NCBI GenBank assembly: GCA_934292725.1
Contig: CAKQXY010000088.1
Coordinates: 1 to 5,129, forward strand
Reading direction: 5' to 3'
From: an uncultured Lachnospiraceae bacterium
GTDB taxonomy: Bacteria > Bacillota > Clostridia > Lachnospirales > Lachnospiraceae
Length of the DNA: 5,129 nucleotides
Below, piece by piece: positions 1 to 5,038 of the stretch. The notes beneath the pieces were generated by a model. That model was not told the DNA's origin. It searched no databases and was given only the letters and a program-made list of their open reading frames with translations. Within the stretch, counting starts at the first letter, position 1; each line of letters starts with the position of its first letter. The position numbers and the translations under genes are program-made.

Positions 1-74
1 GAACCGCCGTGTACCGAACGGTACGCACGGTGGTGTGAGAGGTCGGGGATTTAACAAATCCCCTCCTACTCGAT
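1..74 (+). mobile_element. Group II intron, 3' end only (domains V and VI)
   Basis: This is the last part of a bacterial group II intron, a self-splicing retroelement that usually encodes a reverse transcriptase/maturase. The body and any RT gene lie left of the window. Seen directly: a domain V hairpin (3-34), then a domain VI hairpin. In domain VI, 45-52 pairs with 56-63, 37-39 with 69-71 and 40-42 with 65-67, leaving A68 bulged. A bulged A in domain VI is the expected branch-point adenosine. The segment CTACTCGAT then ends at 74 in AT, matching the AY end of bacterial introns, with A68 seventh from the end. The 3' splice boundary at 74/75 is inferred. The intron reads rightward, towards the 3' end of the convergent transporter gene. 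Confidence 0.88.
3..34 (+). ncRNA. Group II intron domain V catalytic hairpin
   Basis: Domain V is the catalytic heart of the ribozyme. ACCGCCGT (3-10) pairs with ACGGTGGT (27-34) with one G-U. GTACC (11-15) pairs with GGTAC (20-24) and closes a GAAC tetraloop (16-19). A two-base GC bulge (25-26) sits on the 3' strand, at the usual site of the metal-binding bulge. The 32-34 nt size, tetraloop and bulge position are standard for the domain, so this part of the intron looks intact. Confidence 0.87.
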
Positions 75-84
75 TGAATGACCA

Positions 85-152
85 GGGGACGATTATTTTG
101 GTCTACAGTGTCTTATCTTAATGACATTGTTTTTGGCTTATTGATTGTCCCC
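85..152. repeat. 68-nt imperfect inverted repeat with GGGGAC/GTCCCC ends
   Basis: Outer arms 85-95 and 142-152 pair almost completely (GGGGAC against GTCCCC, continuing with G-U pairs). Inner arms 106-112 (CAGTGTC) and 123-129 (GACATTG) form a second stem with one G-U. An internal loop separates them, and the apical loop is 113-122. It lies 11 nt past the intron 3' end and 30 nt beyond the transporter stop codon. No T-run follows on either strand, so it is not a convincing intrinsic terminator. Compact hairpins with GGGGAC-type ends in Clostridia often belong to REP or MITE-like repeats mobilised by Y1 transposases. That identity is a guess here because no second copy is in view. Confidence 0.5.
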
Positions 153-182
153 AGTAGTTTACTCCCTAATCAATGAAACAAA

Positions 183-1511
183 TTAAGCAATAGATGAGAT
201 TAGCTTTATTCGGTAGAGCAGGAATATTGCAAGTACAGCACTTAGCACATCGGCAATTGCCTGAGCAATCAAAATTCCATTGTATCCAAAGAGTGCTGAA
301 AAAATCAGAAGCACGACAAGAAAGACAACTCCCTGTCTGCTGATTGACAGTAAAAATGACGGGATGATTTTTCCGGTTGCCTGAAAAAGTACCGTACATA
401 TTAGGATAATTCCGACGAATACAGAGCTGATTGCCTGCCAGCGTAGCATTTGAGAGCCAAGTGTAATCAGCTCAGAATCCTGTATGAAAATGTTCATGAA
501 AAATGCTGATTTTACGCACAAGACAATTGTTAAAATAAGGGCGATCGCAGTTAAAAAGCTCATGCAAAATCGAATCAGTTCCTTCAATTCACCATGCAGC
601 TTTGCACCGTACAGATAGCCAAAAAGTGGAACGGCACCGAAGGCAAATCCAGTCATGACAAGCTGGACGATCATATTGATTTTTAGAACAATTCCCATTG
701 CTGCGATTCGATCACTGCCGTAGGAGAGAAGAAATTGATTTAACACAATGACGGTGAGGCTTTGCATCAAATTGGTCAGCGCGGCTGTAATGCCAACACC
801 AAGGATTTGCTTTAATTCCTCGGAACTTACTTTGCAATAGCCAAAAGAGGTAGACAGACAGTGGCTCTTTTTGTGGAGCAGTCCAAGAAAATACAGATCA
901 CTGCACAAATAGCCGATTACAGTTGCAATTGCGGCACCAAGGGAACCCATATGGAAAACGGAAATCAAAATCGGGTCTAAAATAATGTTAATGACAGTGC
1001 CGAGTGCGCTTCCAATCATAGACTGAGAGGCAAGCCCCTCACAGCGAACCAAATTGGAATGAATGAAGCTAAGAACAACAATTGGTGCGCAGATGGCAAG
1101 CACACTGTAATAGTTTCTTGCATGGGAGAATGTGTCACTATCTGTACCCAAGAGAGTGAGTAGAGGGGAGCAAAATGCCATCATTAAAATTGCAAGAATG
1201 ACACCGGTTGCAATCGCAATATAAAAGCAAAAGGAGCTGACTCGCTTGGTTTCCTCAAGATCATTTTGACCAAGAAGACGTGAGATTAGGGAGCTTCCAC
1301 CCTGACCATAGATATTGCCAAATGCCATCAGTGTGGTAAAAACAGGAGAACAGACAGAGACACCGGCAATTAGTGCGGTGTCTTTTGTCTGTGCAATAAA
1401 GAAGGTGTCGGCAAGATTGTAAATGAGTGTCACAACCAAACCGAGAACGACAGGAAGCGCCATTTTAAAGTAGGTTCGGTAAAGATGTTTCGTATCAAAA
1501 ATCGTATCCAT
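183..1511 (-). CDS. MATE family efflux transporter
   Basis: A 442-residue inner-membrane protein of the multidrug and toxic compound extrusion family (MOP superfamily, NorM/DinF-like). Members export cationic drugs or metabolites in exchange for Na+ or H+. Visible family signatures are NLADTFFIA (32-40) in the first helix, GQGGSSLISRLLG (69-81), the NIILDPILI segment (175-183) closing the first bundle, and SRQGVVFL (391-398) in the second. About 12 hydrophobic segments are spread over the full length, which is normal for the family (about 440-460 residues), so it looks intact. The start is set at 1511 because AGAAAGGA lies 7 nt upstream. An in-frame Met at 1637 would add 42 residues, lacks an obvious ribosome site and would run into the divergent regulator. 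Substrate cannot be read from sequence. Its divergent Crp/Fnr-type neighbour is the likely regulator. Confidence 0.93.
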   Translation of the reverse strand: MDTIFDTKHLYRTYFKMALPVVLGLVVTLIYNLADTFFIAQTKDTALIAGVSVCSPVFTTLMAFGNIYGQGGSSLISRLLGQNDLEETKRVSSFCFYIAIATGVILAILMMAFCSPLLTLLGTDSDTFSHARNYYSVLAICAPIVVLSFIHSNLVRCEGLASQSMIGSALGTVINIILDPILISVFHMGSLGAAIATVIGYLCSDLYFLGLLHKKSHCLSTSFGYCKVSSEELKQILGVGITAALTNLMQSLTVIVLNQFLLSYGSDRIAAMGIVLKINMIVQLVMTGFAFGAVPLFGYLYGAKLHGELKELIRFCMSFLTAIALILTIVLCVKSAFFMNIFIQDSELITLGSQMLRWQAISSVFVGIILICTVLFQATGKIIPSFLLSISRQGVVFLVVLLIFSALFGYNGILIAQAIADVLSAVLAIFLLYRIKLISSIA

Positions 1512-1518
1512 AAAAATA

Positions 1519-1526
1519 TCCTTTCT
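1519..1526 (-). promoter_or_regulatory. Ribosome binding site deciding the MATE start
   Basis: Read on the minus strand this is AGAAAGGA, 7 nt before the ATG at 1511. It supports the shorter 442-residue start over the in-frame Met at 1637. Confidence 0.8.
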
Positions 1527-1547
1527 AAAAAATAATTCAAAAATTCC

Positions 1548-1570
1548 GCAAATTAGTATAACAAATTTGC
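1548..1570. promoter_or_regulatory. Perfect 7-bp inverted repeat enclosing the MATE -10 (possible operator)
   Basis: GCAAATT (1548-1554) and AATTTGC (1564-1570) are perfect inverted repeats separated by 9 bp. The spacer contains the predicted transporter -10 hexamer (1555-1560), and the outer edge falls at the predicted start point (about 1548). A protein bound here would block RNA polymerase. The half-site differs from the TTGTG arm of the neighbouring palindrome, so a different binder would be implied. The AT-rich composition makes chance occurrence possible. Confidence 0.35.
1555..1560 (-). promoter_or_regulatory. Predicted -10 box of the MATE promoter (TATACT)
   Basis: TATACT on the minus strand predicts a start near 1548 and a leader of about 37 nt. 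At 17-18 bp spacing the -35 position reads CAAACA or ACAAAC, far from TTGACA. A good -10 without a -35 is typical of promoters needing an activator. The Crp-like palindrome at 1581-1598 covers the -35 zone. Confidence 0.5.
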
Positions 1571-1599
1571 TTGCGTTTGTTTGTGACATATGGCACAAT
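1571..1599 (+). promoter_or_regulatory. Predicted promoter of the Crp/Fnr-type regulator gene
   Basis: TTGCGT (1571-1576) and CACAAT (1594-1599) are spaced 17 bp apart, a reasonable sigma-A-type pair, giving a start near 1606 and a short leader of about 17 nt. The -10 and part of the spacer coincide with the palindrome at 1581-1598, so occupancy there should repress this promoter. Confidence 0.4.
1581..1598. promoter_or_regulatory. Crp/Fnr-type operator palindrome
   Basis: TTGTGACATATGGCACAA is an 18-bp palindrome matching its own reverse complement at all but one symmetric pair of positions (A1586/G1593). The TTGTG...CACAA arms resemble the E. coli CRP site TGTGA-N6-TCACA. It sits between a Crp/Fnr-family gene and its divergent neighbour, where such regulators often bind. 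Its centre (1589.5) is at about -41.5 from the transporter start predicted from TATACT, the standard class II activation position. It also overlaps the regulator's predicted -10. Binding is inferred, not shown. Confidence 0.62.
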
Positions 1600-1611
1600 A
1601 AAGAAAAATAA

Positions 1612-1617
1612 GAGGTG
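1612..1617 (+). promoter_or_regulatory. Ribosome binding site of the regulator gene (GAGGTG)
   Basis: GAGGTG lies 5 nt before the ATG at 1623 and matches the anti-Shine-Dalgarno core, fixing this start. Confidence 0.75.
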
Positions 1618-1622
1618 GTAGT

Positions 1623-2243
1623 ATGCAAGAAATTCATGATGAAAAACGAATAGAGTCTATTTTAAGGCAGGAAAGTAAGCACTTTCAAAAAAGACCGCAA
1701 TCAGTCCACTTGCTACAATATGAAAAAGGAGAATTATTGACGCAGCCTCTTATGCCGTTACGGCAGTTTCTCTTGATTTTAAGTGGGACGGTTCAGATTT
1801 TCGGGATGGATGAAACGAGTCGAACCTATAGCATCACACTGTCAAAAGAGGGAACCTTGCTTGGCGATGTGGAATTTTGTAAGGATGAATTTAGCCCGTT
1901 TTTTACGGAAGCGACGGAAACGGTGCTTTGCCTTGCGATTCCTTTTGACAGCAATCGAACGATGTTAGAGAGAGATCACGTATTTTTAAAATTTGTTATG
2001 GCACAGATGGCAGATAAATTGTCGATGATGGCAAAAATAGAGTTGGCTGTTCAGACGTTAGAGGAAAAGGTCTTGTTATATTTGAATGAGATTTGGCCGA
2101 GCCATCAGATTACTAGCGTAAATGCGGCGATGGTGAGTCTTCACTGTAGCAGAAGGCAATTACAGCGTGTATTAAAGAAACTTTGTGACGAAGGAGTGCT
2201 TGAAAAAAATGGTCGCGGAAGTTATCAGCTGAGAAAATCGTAG
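1623..2243 (+). CDS. Crp/Fnr family transcriptional regulator
   Basis: A 206-residue DNA-binding protein with the Crp/Fnr layout: an N-terminal beta-barrel sensor domain (about 25-110), a long dimerisation helix (about 112-148) and a C-terminal winged helix-turn-helix (about 160-203). Sensor-domain landmarks are LILSGTVQIFG (51-61) and TLLGDVEF (78-85). The recognition helix CSRRQLQRVLKKL (175-187) aligns with CSRETVGRILKML of E. coli CRP. It keeps the two DNA-contacting arginines (R177, R182) but has Arg in place of the CRP Glu. The CRP phosphate-binding R-S-A motif is replaced by T-E-A (95-97), so canonical cAMP binding is unlikely. There is no N-terminal cysteine cluster as in FNR; the cysteines are at 86, 103, 175 and 188. 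It may be a YeiL-like member, but I cannot confirm this. It is divergent from the MATE gene, which is its likely target. Confidence 0.9.
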   Translation: MQEIHDEKRIESILRQESKHFQKRPQSVHLLQYEKGELLTQPLMPLRQFLLILSGTVQIFGMDETSRTYSITLSKEGTLLGDVEFCKDEFSPFFTEATETVLCLAIPFDSNRTMLERDHVFLKFVMAQMADKLSMMAKIELAVQTLEEKVLLYLNEIWPSHQITSVNAAMVSLHCSRRQLQRVLKKLCDEGVLEKNGRGSYQLRKS

Positions 2244-2260
2244 GGAACATCCAATCCGAA

Positions 2261-2312
2261 AGTGGACATTCAAAGCTAAAAAGTAGACATTGAGAGCCAA
2301 AAAGTAGACATT
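2261..2312. repeat. Three direct repeats at 21-bp spacing, IS21-like terminal repeat remnant
   Basis: The core AGTRGACATT occurs at 2261-2270, 2282-2291 and 2303-2312, exactly 21 bp apart. The sequence between cores is also similar (CAAAGCTAAAA, GAGAGCCAAAA, CAAAGTC), so the whole unit is repeated. In reverse complement the core reads AATGTCYACT followed by T-rich DNA, which recalls the multiple terminal repeats of IS21-family (istAB) elements. No istA or istB sequence is present between the regulator and the acetyltransferase, so if the match is right this is a deletion remnant. Alternatively it is a tandem protein-binding array, since 21 bp is two helical turns. Confidence 0.5.
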
Positions 2313-2381
2313 CAAAGTCTAGGAAGGAGAAGACAATTAAAAATGAATTGCCAGAGGCGATTGACTAGTCTGGTGTTGAGT

Positions 2382-2413
2382 AGAGGACAGGGAAAGTGTT
2401 TTCCCTGTCCTTT
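2382..2413. terminator. Strong hairpin between convergent genes, bidirectional terminator
   Basis: GGACAGGGAAA (2385-2395) pairs perfectly with TTTCCCTGTCC (2400-2410) around a GTGT loop. The stem extends outwards by A-T, G-U and A-T pairs to 2382/2413. It lies between the convergent regulator and acetyltransferase genes, 19 nt beyond the latter's stop. The downstream T-tract is short (TTT on the plus strand; TCTACTC on the minus), so efficiency on either strand is uncertain, but the position and stem strength fit termination from both sides. Confidence 0.7.
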
Positions 2414-2432
2414 GTGGTTCTGCAAAAAATAA

Positions 2433-3062
2433 TTAGAAACTCATTCTTGATGTGATATCAGCCCAGGCTTCATCGTCGATTTCTTCATTGTGAAACAGAA
2501 GTCGCTTGTCGTCTTCTGTAATGTTGCGGATCACTTTGCATGGATTGCCAGCAGCGATGGACCAGTCTGGGATATCTTTTGTCACAACGCTTCCGGCACC
2601 GATTACAACGTTGCTTCCGATATGAACACCAGGGCAGACAACGGTATTGCCGCCGAGCCATACATTATCACCGATGGTAACTTCCTTTCCATATTCATAG
2701 GCAGAATTGCGGCTGACAGGATGAATTGGATGACCTGCGGTATAGATAGCTACGTTTGGGGCTAACAGGCAGTTGTCACCAATCTTAATTTTAGCTACAT
2801 CAATCAAAGAACAGTTATAGTTCGCAAAGAAATTTTTACCGACCTCGATATGGCTGCCATAATCACAGAAGAATGGCGGATTAACAAAGGCACCTTCAGA
2901 TTTTCCAAAAAGCTCCTTTACTAGCTCGCTTATGCCATCTGCATCACGACGATCAATAAAATTCAACTTCTGTAAAATTCCTTTACATTTTTGCATTTCT
3001 TCAAAAACAGCATTGTCAGCGATGTAGGCAAGGCCGGCATCTCTTCGCTCTATTTGATTCAT
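2433..3062 (-). CDS. maa: Sugar O-acetyltransferase, maltose/galactoside acetyltransferase family
   Basis: A 209-residue cytoplasmic enzyme that should transfer acetyl from acetyl-CoA to a sugar hydroxyl (Maa/LacA/NodL group; exact sugar unknown). Residues about 5-54 form the N-terminal maltose-acetyltransferase helical domain (RRDAGLAYIADNAVF, 6-20). From about 70 to 178 run hexapeptide repeats of a left-handed beta-helix, for example VTIGDNVWLGGNTVVCPGV (128-146) and IGSNVVIGAGSVVTKDIP (148-165). TAGHPIHP (108-115) supplies the expected catalytic His (H111). AAGNPCKVIR (170-179) is the standard C-terminal signature. Length is close to the 183-203 residues of characterised relatives, so it looks intact. 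The start has AAGGAG 8 nt upstream. It lies 56 bp downstream of the alpha-glucosidase on the same strand, suggesting one transcript and a role in acetylating sugars from that pathway. Maa and LacA cannot be separated from sequence alone; the symbol is the usual label, not proof of substrate. Confidence 0.92.
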   Translation of the reverse strand: MNQIERRDAGLAYIADNAVFEEMQKCKGILQKLNFIDRRDADGISELVKELFGKSEGAFVNPPFFCDYGSHIEVGKNFFANYNCSLIDVAKIKIGDNCLLAPNVAIYTAGHPIHPVSRNSAYEYGKEVTIGDNVWLGGNTVVCPGVHIGSNVVIGAGSVVTKDIPDWSIAAGNPCKVIRNITEDDKRLLFHNEEIDDEAWADITSRMSF

Positions 3063-3070
3063 GTGTGTAT

Positions 3071-3076
3071 CTCCTT
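3071..3076 (-). promoter_or_regulatory. Ribosome binding site of the acetyltransferase (AAGGAG)
   Basis: On the minus strand AAAAGGAGAT lies with its AAGGAG core 8 nt before the ATG at 3062. It lies inside the 56-bp gap after the glucosidase stop codon, so the second gene has its own strong translation signal. Confidence 0.75.
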
Positions 3077-3118
3077 TTTATTTATTGGGAACAGGAAAGG
3101 CAATTTTGTTCCAAGTAA

Positions 3119-4828
3119 TTACAATTCAATCACAACTGCCTCACAACTGTTAAGTGTCAGTTTCTGTGCAGATGTGGTATCAATCTGTACGCTGCCGTCT
3201 GGTCTTGTGGATAACAGAATGCGTGCTGGTTGGGATTTGAGTGTCACAGAAGCAGGTTCTTTTCCAAAGTTTGCAGCAATAAGAACACACTTTGACTCAT
3301 CCTTTCGATAGAAAGCCATGATACTTTCTGTATCATCGTAAACAGGAATGAACTCACCATAGGTGAAGAGATTCTTGTATTCATCTGACTTACGAAGAGC
3401 AATAAGCTTGCGATAATAGTTTAATACAGAATGTGCATCAGCTTCCTGATTCTTTACATTGATATCAGTGTAGTTGCTGTTTACCTTCAGCCATGGAGTA
3501 CCAGTTGTAAATCCAGCATTTTCGCCATCAGTCCACTGCATAGGTGTTCTGGCATTGTCGCGGCTCATTTTGCTGCAGGCCTCAAGTGCGGCCTCATCGC
3601 TTAGTCCTGCCTCTTTTGCAACATGGTACTGATCCTTTGTGCTGATATCATCAAACTCATCAATGCTGTTCCATTTGGCATTCTGCATGCCGATCTCCTG
3701 ACCTTGATATAAAAATGGGAGTCCGCGAAGCAGCACATTTATTGTTCCAAGCATTTTAGCACCTGATGGTGTGTGGGCATATTCAGGCAAAAAGCGTGAT
3801 ACACCGCGCGGCTCATCATGGTTTTCGATAATATTAGATTCAAAACCATAGTTCTGATTTCTAAGCTGAGAGTCGATAATAGTTTCGCGCCATTTTTTAA
3901 ATTCAATTGAAGGTGAATCATACCAGCCGTGCTTGCCGTCACTTAAGCATGCGGCACTGAAATCAAATATAGAAGAAAAATGACCATCTTCGCCTATAAA
4001 TTCGCGAAGCTCATCGCCCTTCATATTGAAAACCTCACCAACGGTGAAGGCATCATATTTTTCAAATGTATGCTTTTTTAACTCCTCCAGATAGTCACCG
4101 ACACCATTTACGTGCTCGACCATTTCCCAGCAGCTTACAAGTCCGTCGTCACCGTCAGGCTCATAGTCAGGGAATGCAGGATCCTTTTTAATATTGATAA
4201 TGGCATCAATACGAAAACCGCCTAAGCCTTTTTCAAGCCACCAGTTGATCATATCATAAAGTTTTTGTAAGAGCGTAGGATTTTCCCAGTTTAAATCAGG
4301 CTGCTCTTTTGCAAACATATGTAAATAATATTTGTTGCTGTTTGGAATTGGTTCCCAGCAGCTGCCGCCAAAATATGAGCGATAATTGCTTGGCGGATTG
4401 CCGTTTTTGCCTTCACGGAAGAAGAAATAGTCAGCATACTCACCGTCTGGGTCTGCGAGTGCCTTCTTAAACCACTCGTGCTTGTCAGAACAGTGATTGA
4501 TAACAAGGTCCATAATGATTGAGATACCGCGTTTTTTTGATTCAGCAAGAAGTTCATCAAATTCTTCCATGGTGCCAAATTCTTCTGCGATTGCATAGTA
4601 GTCGGAGATATCATAGCCCTGATCAACAAAAGGTGACTTGTAGATCGGAGAGAGCCAAATAATGTCAACGCCAAGTTCCTTTAAGTAGTCAAGCTTTGAG
4701 ATAATACCACGAAGGTCACCGATACCGTCACCGTTTGTATCAAGAAAGCTCTTTGGATAAATTTGGTAGGCAACCTTGTCGTGCCACCATTTTTTATTTG
4801 TTGGATGTAAGTTTTTTATTGTATTCAT
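3119..4828 (-). CDS. GH13 alpha-glucosidase (oligo-1,6-glucosidase/maltase type)
   Basis: A 569-residue intracellular glycoside hydrolase with no signal peptide. It should release glucose from the non-reducing end of short malto- or isomalto-oligosaccharides. Conserved regions in order: DTNGDGIGDLRGI (30-42, calcium-site loop), MDLVINH (106-112, region I), QPDLNW (176-181), GFRIDAI (204-210) with nucleophile D208, TVGEV (262-266) with acid/base E265, ENHDEPR (335-341) with transition-state residue D338, YQGQEIGM (374-381) and SRDNARTPMQW (422-432), typical of the oligo-1,6-glucosidase subfamily (GH13_31). All catalytic residues are present, and length matches Bacillus relatives (about 555-565). 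The residue after the nucleophile is Ala rather than the Val of alpha-1,6-preferring enzymes, which hints at alpha-1,4 activity. GGAGG lies 10 nt before the ATG. It is followed by an acetyltransferase in a likely operon. Dextran glucosidase or sucrose-active variants are alternatives. Confidence 0.94.
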   Translation of the reverse strand: MNTIKNLHPTNKKWWHDKVAYQIYPKSFLDTNGDGIGDLRGIISKLDYLKELGVDIIWLSPIYKSPFVDQGYDISDYYAIAEEFGTMEEFDELLAESKKRGISIIMDLVINHCSDKHEWFKKALADPDGEYADYFFFREGKNGNPPSNYRSYFGGSCWEPIPNSNKYYLHMFAKEQPDLNWENPTLLQKLYDMINWWLEKGLGGFRIDAIINIKKDPAFPDYEPDGDDGLVSCWEMVEHVNGVGDYLEELKKHTFEKYDAFTVGEVFNMKGDELREFIGEDGHFSSIFDFSAACLSDGKHGWYDSPSIEFKKWRETIIDSQLRNQNYGFESNIIENHDEPRGVSRFLPEYAHTPSGAKMLGTINVLLRGLPFLYQGQEIGMQNAKWNSIDEFDDISTKDQYHVAKEAGLSDEAALEACSKMSRDNARTPMQWTDGENAGFTTGTPWLKVNSNYTDINVKNQEADAHSVLNYYRKLIALRKSDEYKNLFTYGEFIPVYDDTESIMAFYRKDESKCVLIAANFGKEPASVTLKSQPARILLSTRPDGSVQIDTTSAQKLTLNSCEAVVIEL

Positions 4829-4838
4829 TTAAATTATG

Positions 4839-4843
4839 CCTCC
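4839..4843 (-). promoter_or_regulatory. Ribosome binding site of the alpha-glucosidase (GGAGG)
   Basis: GGAGG on the minus strand, 10 nt before the ATG at 4828, supports this start. The next in-frame Met is far inside the conserved domain. Confidence 0.7.
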
Positions 4844-4888
4844 ATTCTGTCAAAAATTTAAATTCGCTTGATAAAAAATATAAATTGT

Positions 4889-4947
4889 ATTATATTGCTA
4901 TTATAGAAAACAAAAATCAATTTTTCTTGCAATATTTTTTCATTATA
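4889..4947 (-). promoter_or_regulatory. AT-rich promoter region of the glucosidase operon
   Basis: Three exact TATAAT hexamers read on the minus strand lie at 4889-4894, 4900-4905 and 4942-4947. None has a good -35 at 16-18 bp. The best partner is TTTTTG 16 bp upstream of the first; TTGATT and TTGCAA occur at 20 and 21 bp from the first and second. A 14-bp palindrome, AAAAATCAATTTTT (4912-4925), sits just upstream of the first two. Promoter activity somewhere here is very likely because this is the only upstream space before the terminator-like hairpins, but the true hexamer cannot be chosen. Confidence 0.4.
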
Positions 4948-4957
4948 TAACACAATC

Positions 4958-4992
4958 CTGCTGTGTTTGAGTGATTCAGGAAAACATAGCAG
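4958..4992. repeat. Inverted repeat 1 of three at the right end
   Basis: CTGCTGTGTTT (4958-4968) pairs with AAACATAGCAG (4982-4992), 11 bp with one G-U when read as plus-strand RNA, or one A-C mismatch on the minus strand. The loop is 13 nt. It has no adjacent T-run in the direction of the glucosidase. The better pairing on the plus strand suggests either a plus-strand transcript or simply a double-stranded binding site. Function unknown. Confidence 0.45.
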
Positions 4993-5000
4993 AATAGGTA

Positions 5001-5021
5001 ATTGCGAAACACGTTCGCAAT
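5001..5021. promoter_or_regulatory. Perfect 8-bp inverted repeat (operator or hairpin)
   Basis: ATTGCGAA (5001-5008) and TTCGCAAT (5014-5021) are perfect inverted repeats around a 5-nt spacer, 21 bp in all. Size, symmetry and the CG-containing arms would suit a dimeric repressor site for the glucosidase operon, although it lies about 170 bp from the start codon. It could equally be a short RNA hairpin in a transcript read-through region. Confidence 0.4.
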
Positions 5022-5038
5022 CCCAATTAAAAATGTAG

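Noticed and set aside
85..152. Intrinsic terminator of the MATE gene
   Set aside because: The hairpin is well placed, but the minus-strand read-out is followed by TGGTCATTC rather than a T-run, and the stem has a large internal loop. It is kept as an inverted repeat only.
1512..1637. In-frame upstream Met that would lengthen the MATE protein by 42 residues
   Set aside because: The extension has no obvious ribosome site, is not like a MATE N-terminus, crosses the operator region and overlaps the divergent regulator start. The ATG at 1511 has AGAAAGGA at 7 nt.
2261..2312. Possible CRISPR array from three regularly spaced repeats
   Set aside because: The period is only 21 bp, the linkers between cores are similar to each other rather than unique, and there are no cas genes. 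This is a tandem repeat, not repeat-spacer structure.
2343..2432. 29-codon plus-strand reading frame starting at ATG 2343 behind AGGAAGGAG
   Set aside because: The spacing to the purine-rich site is long (13 nt), the frame runs through the terminator stem, and the Cys/Arg-rich product resembles nothing I recognise. It may be the degraded start of a transposase gene but cannot be supported as a CDS.
2490..4674. Other open frames inside the acetyltransferase and glucosidase regions (2490-2765, 2991-3311, 3739-3942, 4291-4674)
   Set aside because: They overlap clearly conserved genes in other frames or on the other strand and show no family motifs; they are shadows of the real coding sequences.
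4735..4950. 71-codon plus-strand reading frame at the glucosidase start
   Set aside because: It is antisense to the glucosidase N-terminus and its promoter, with a Phe/Lys/Ile-rich tail from AT-rich DNA and no clear ribosome site.
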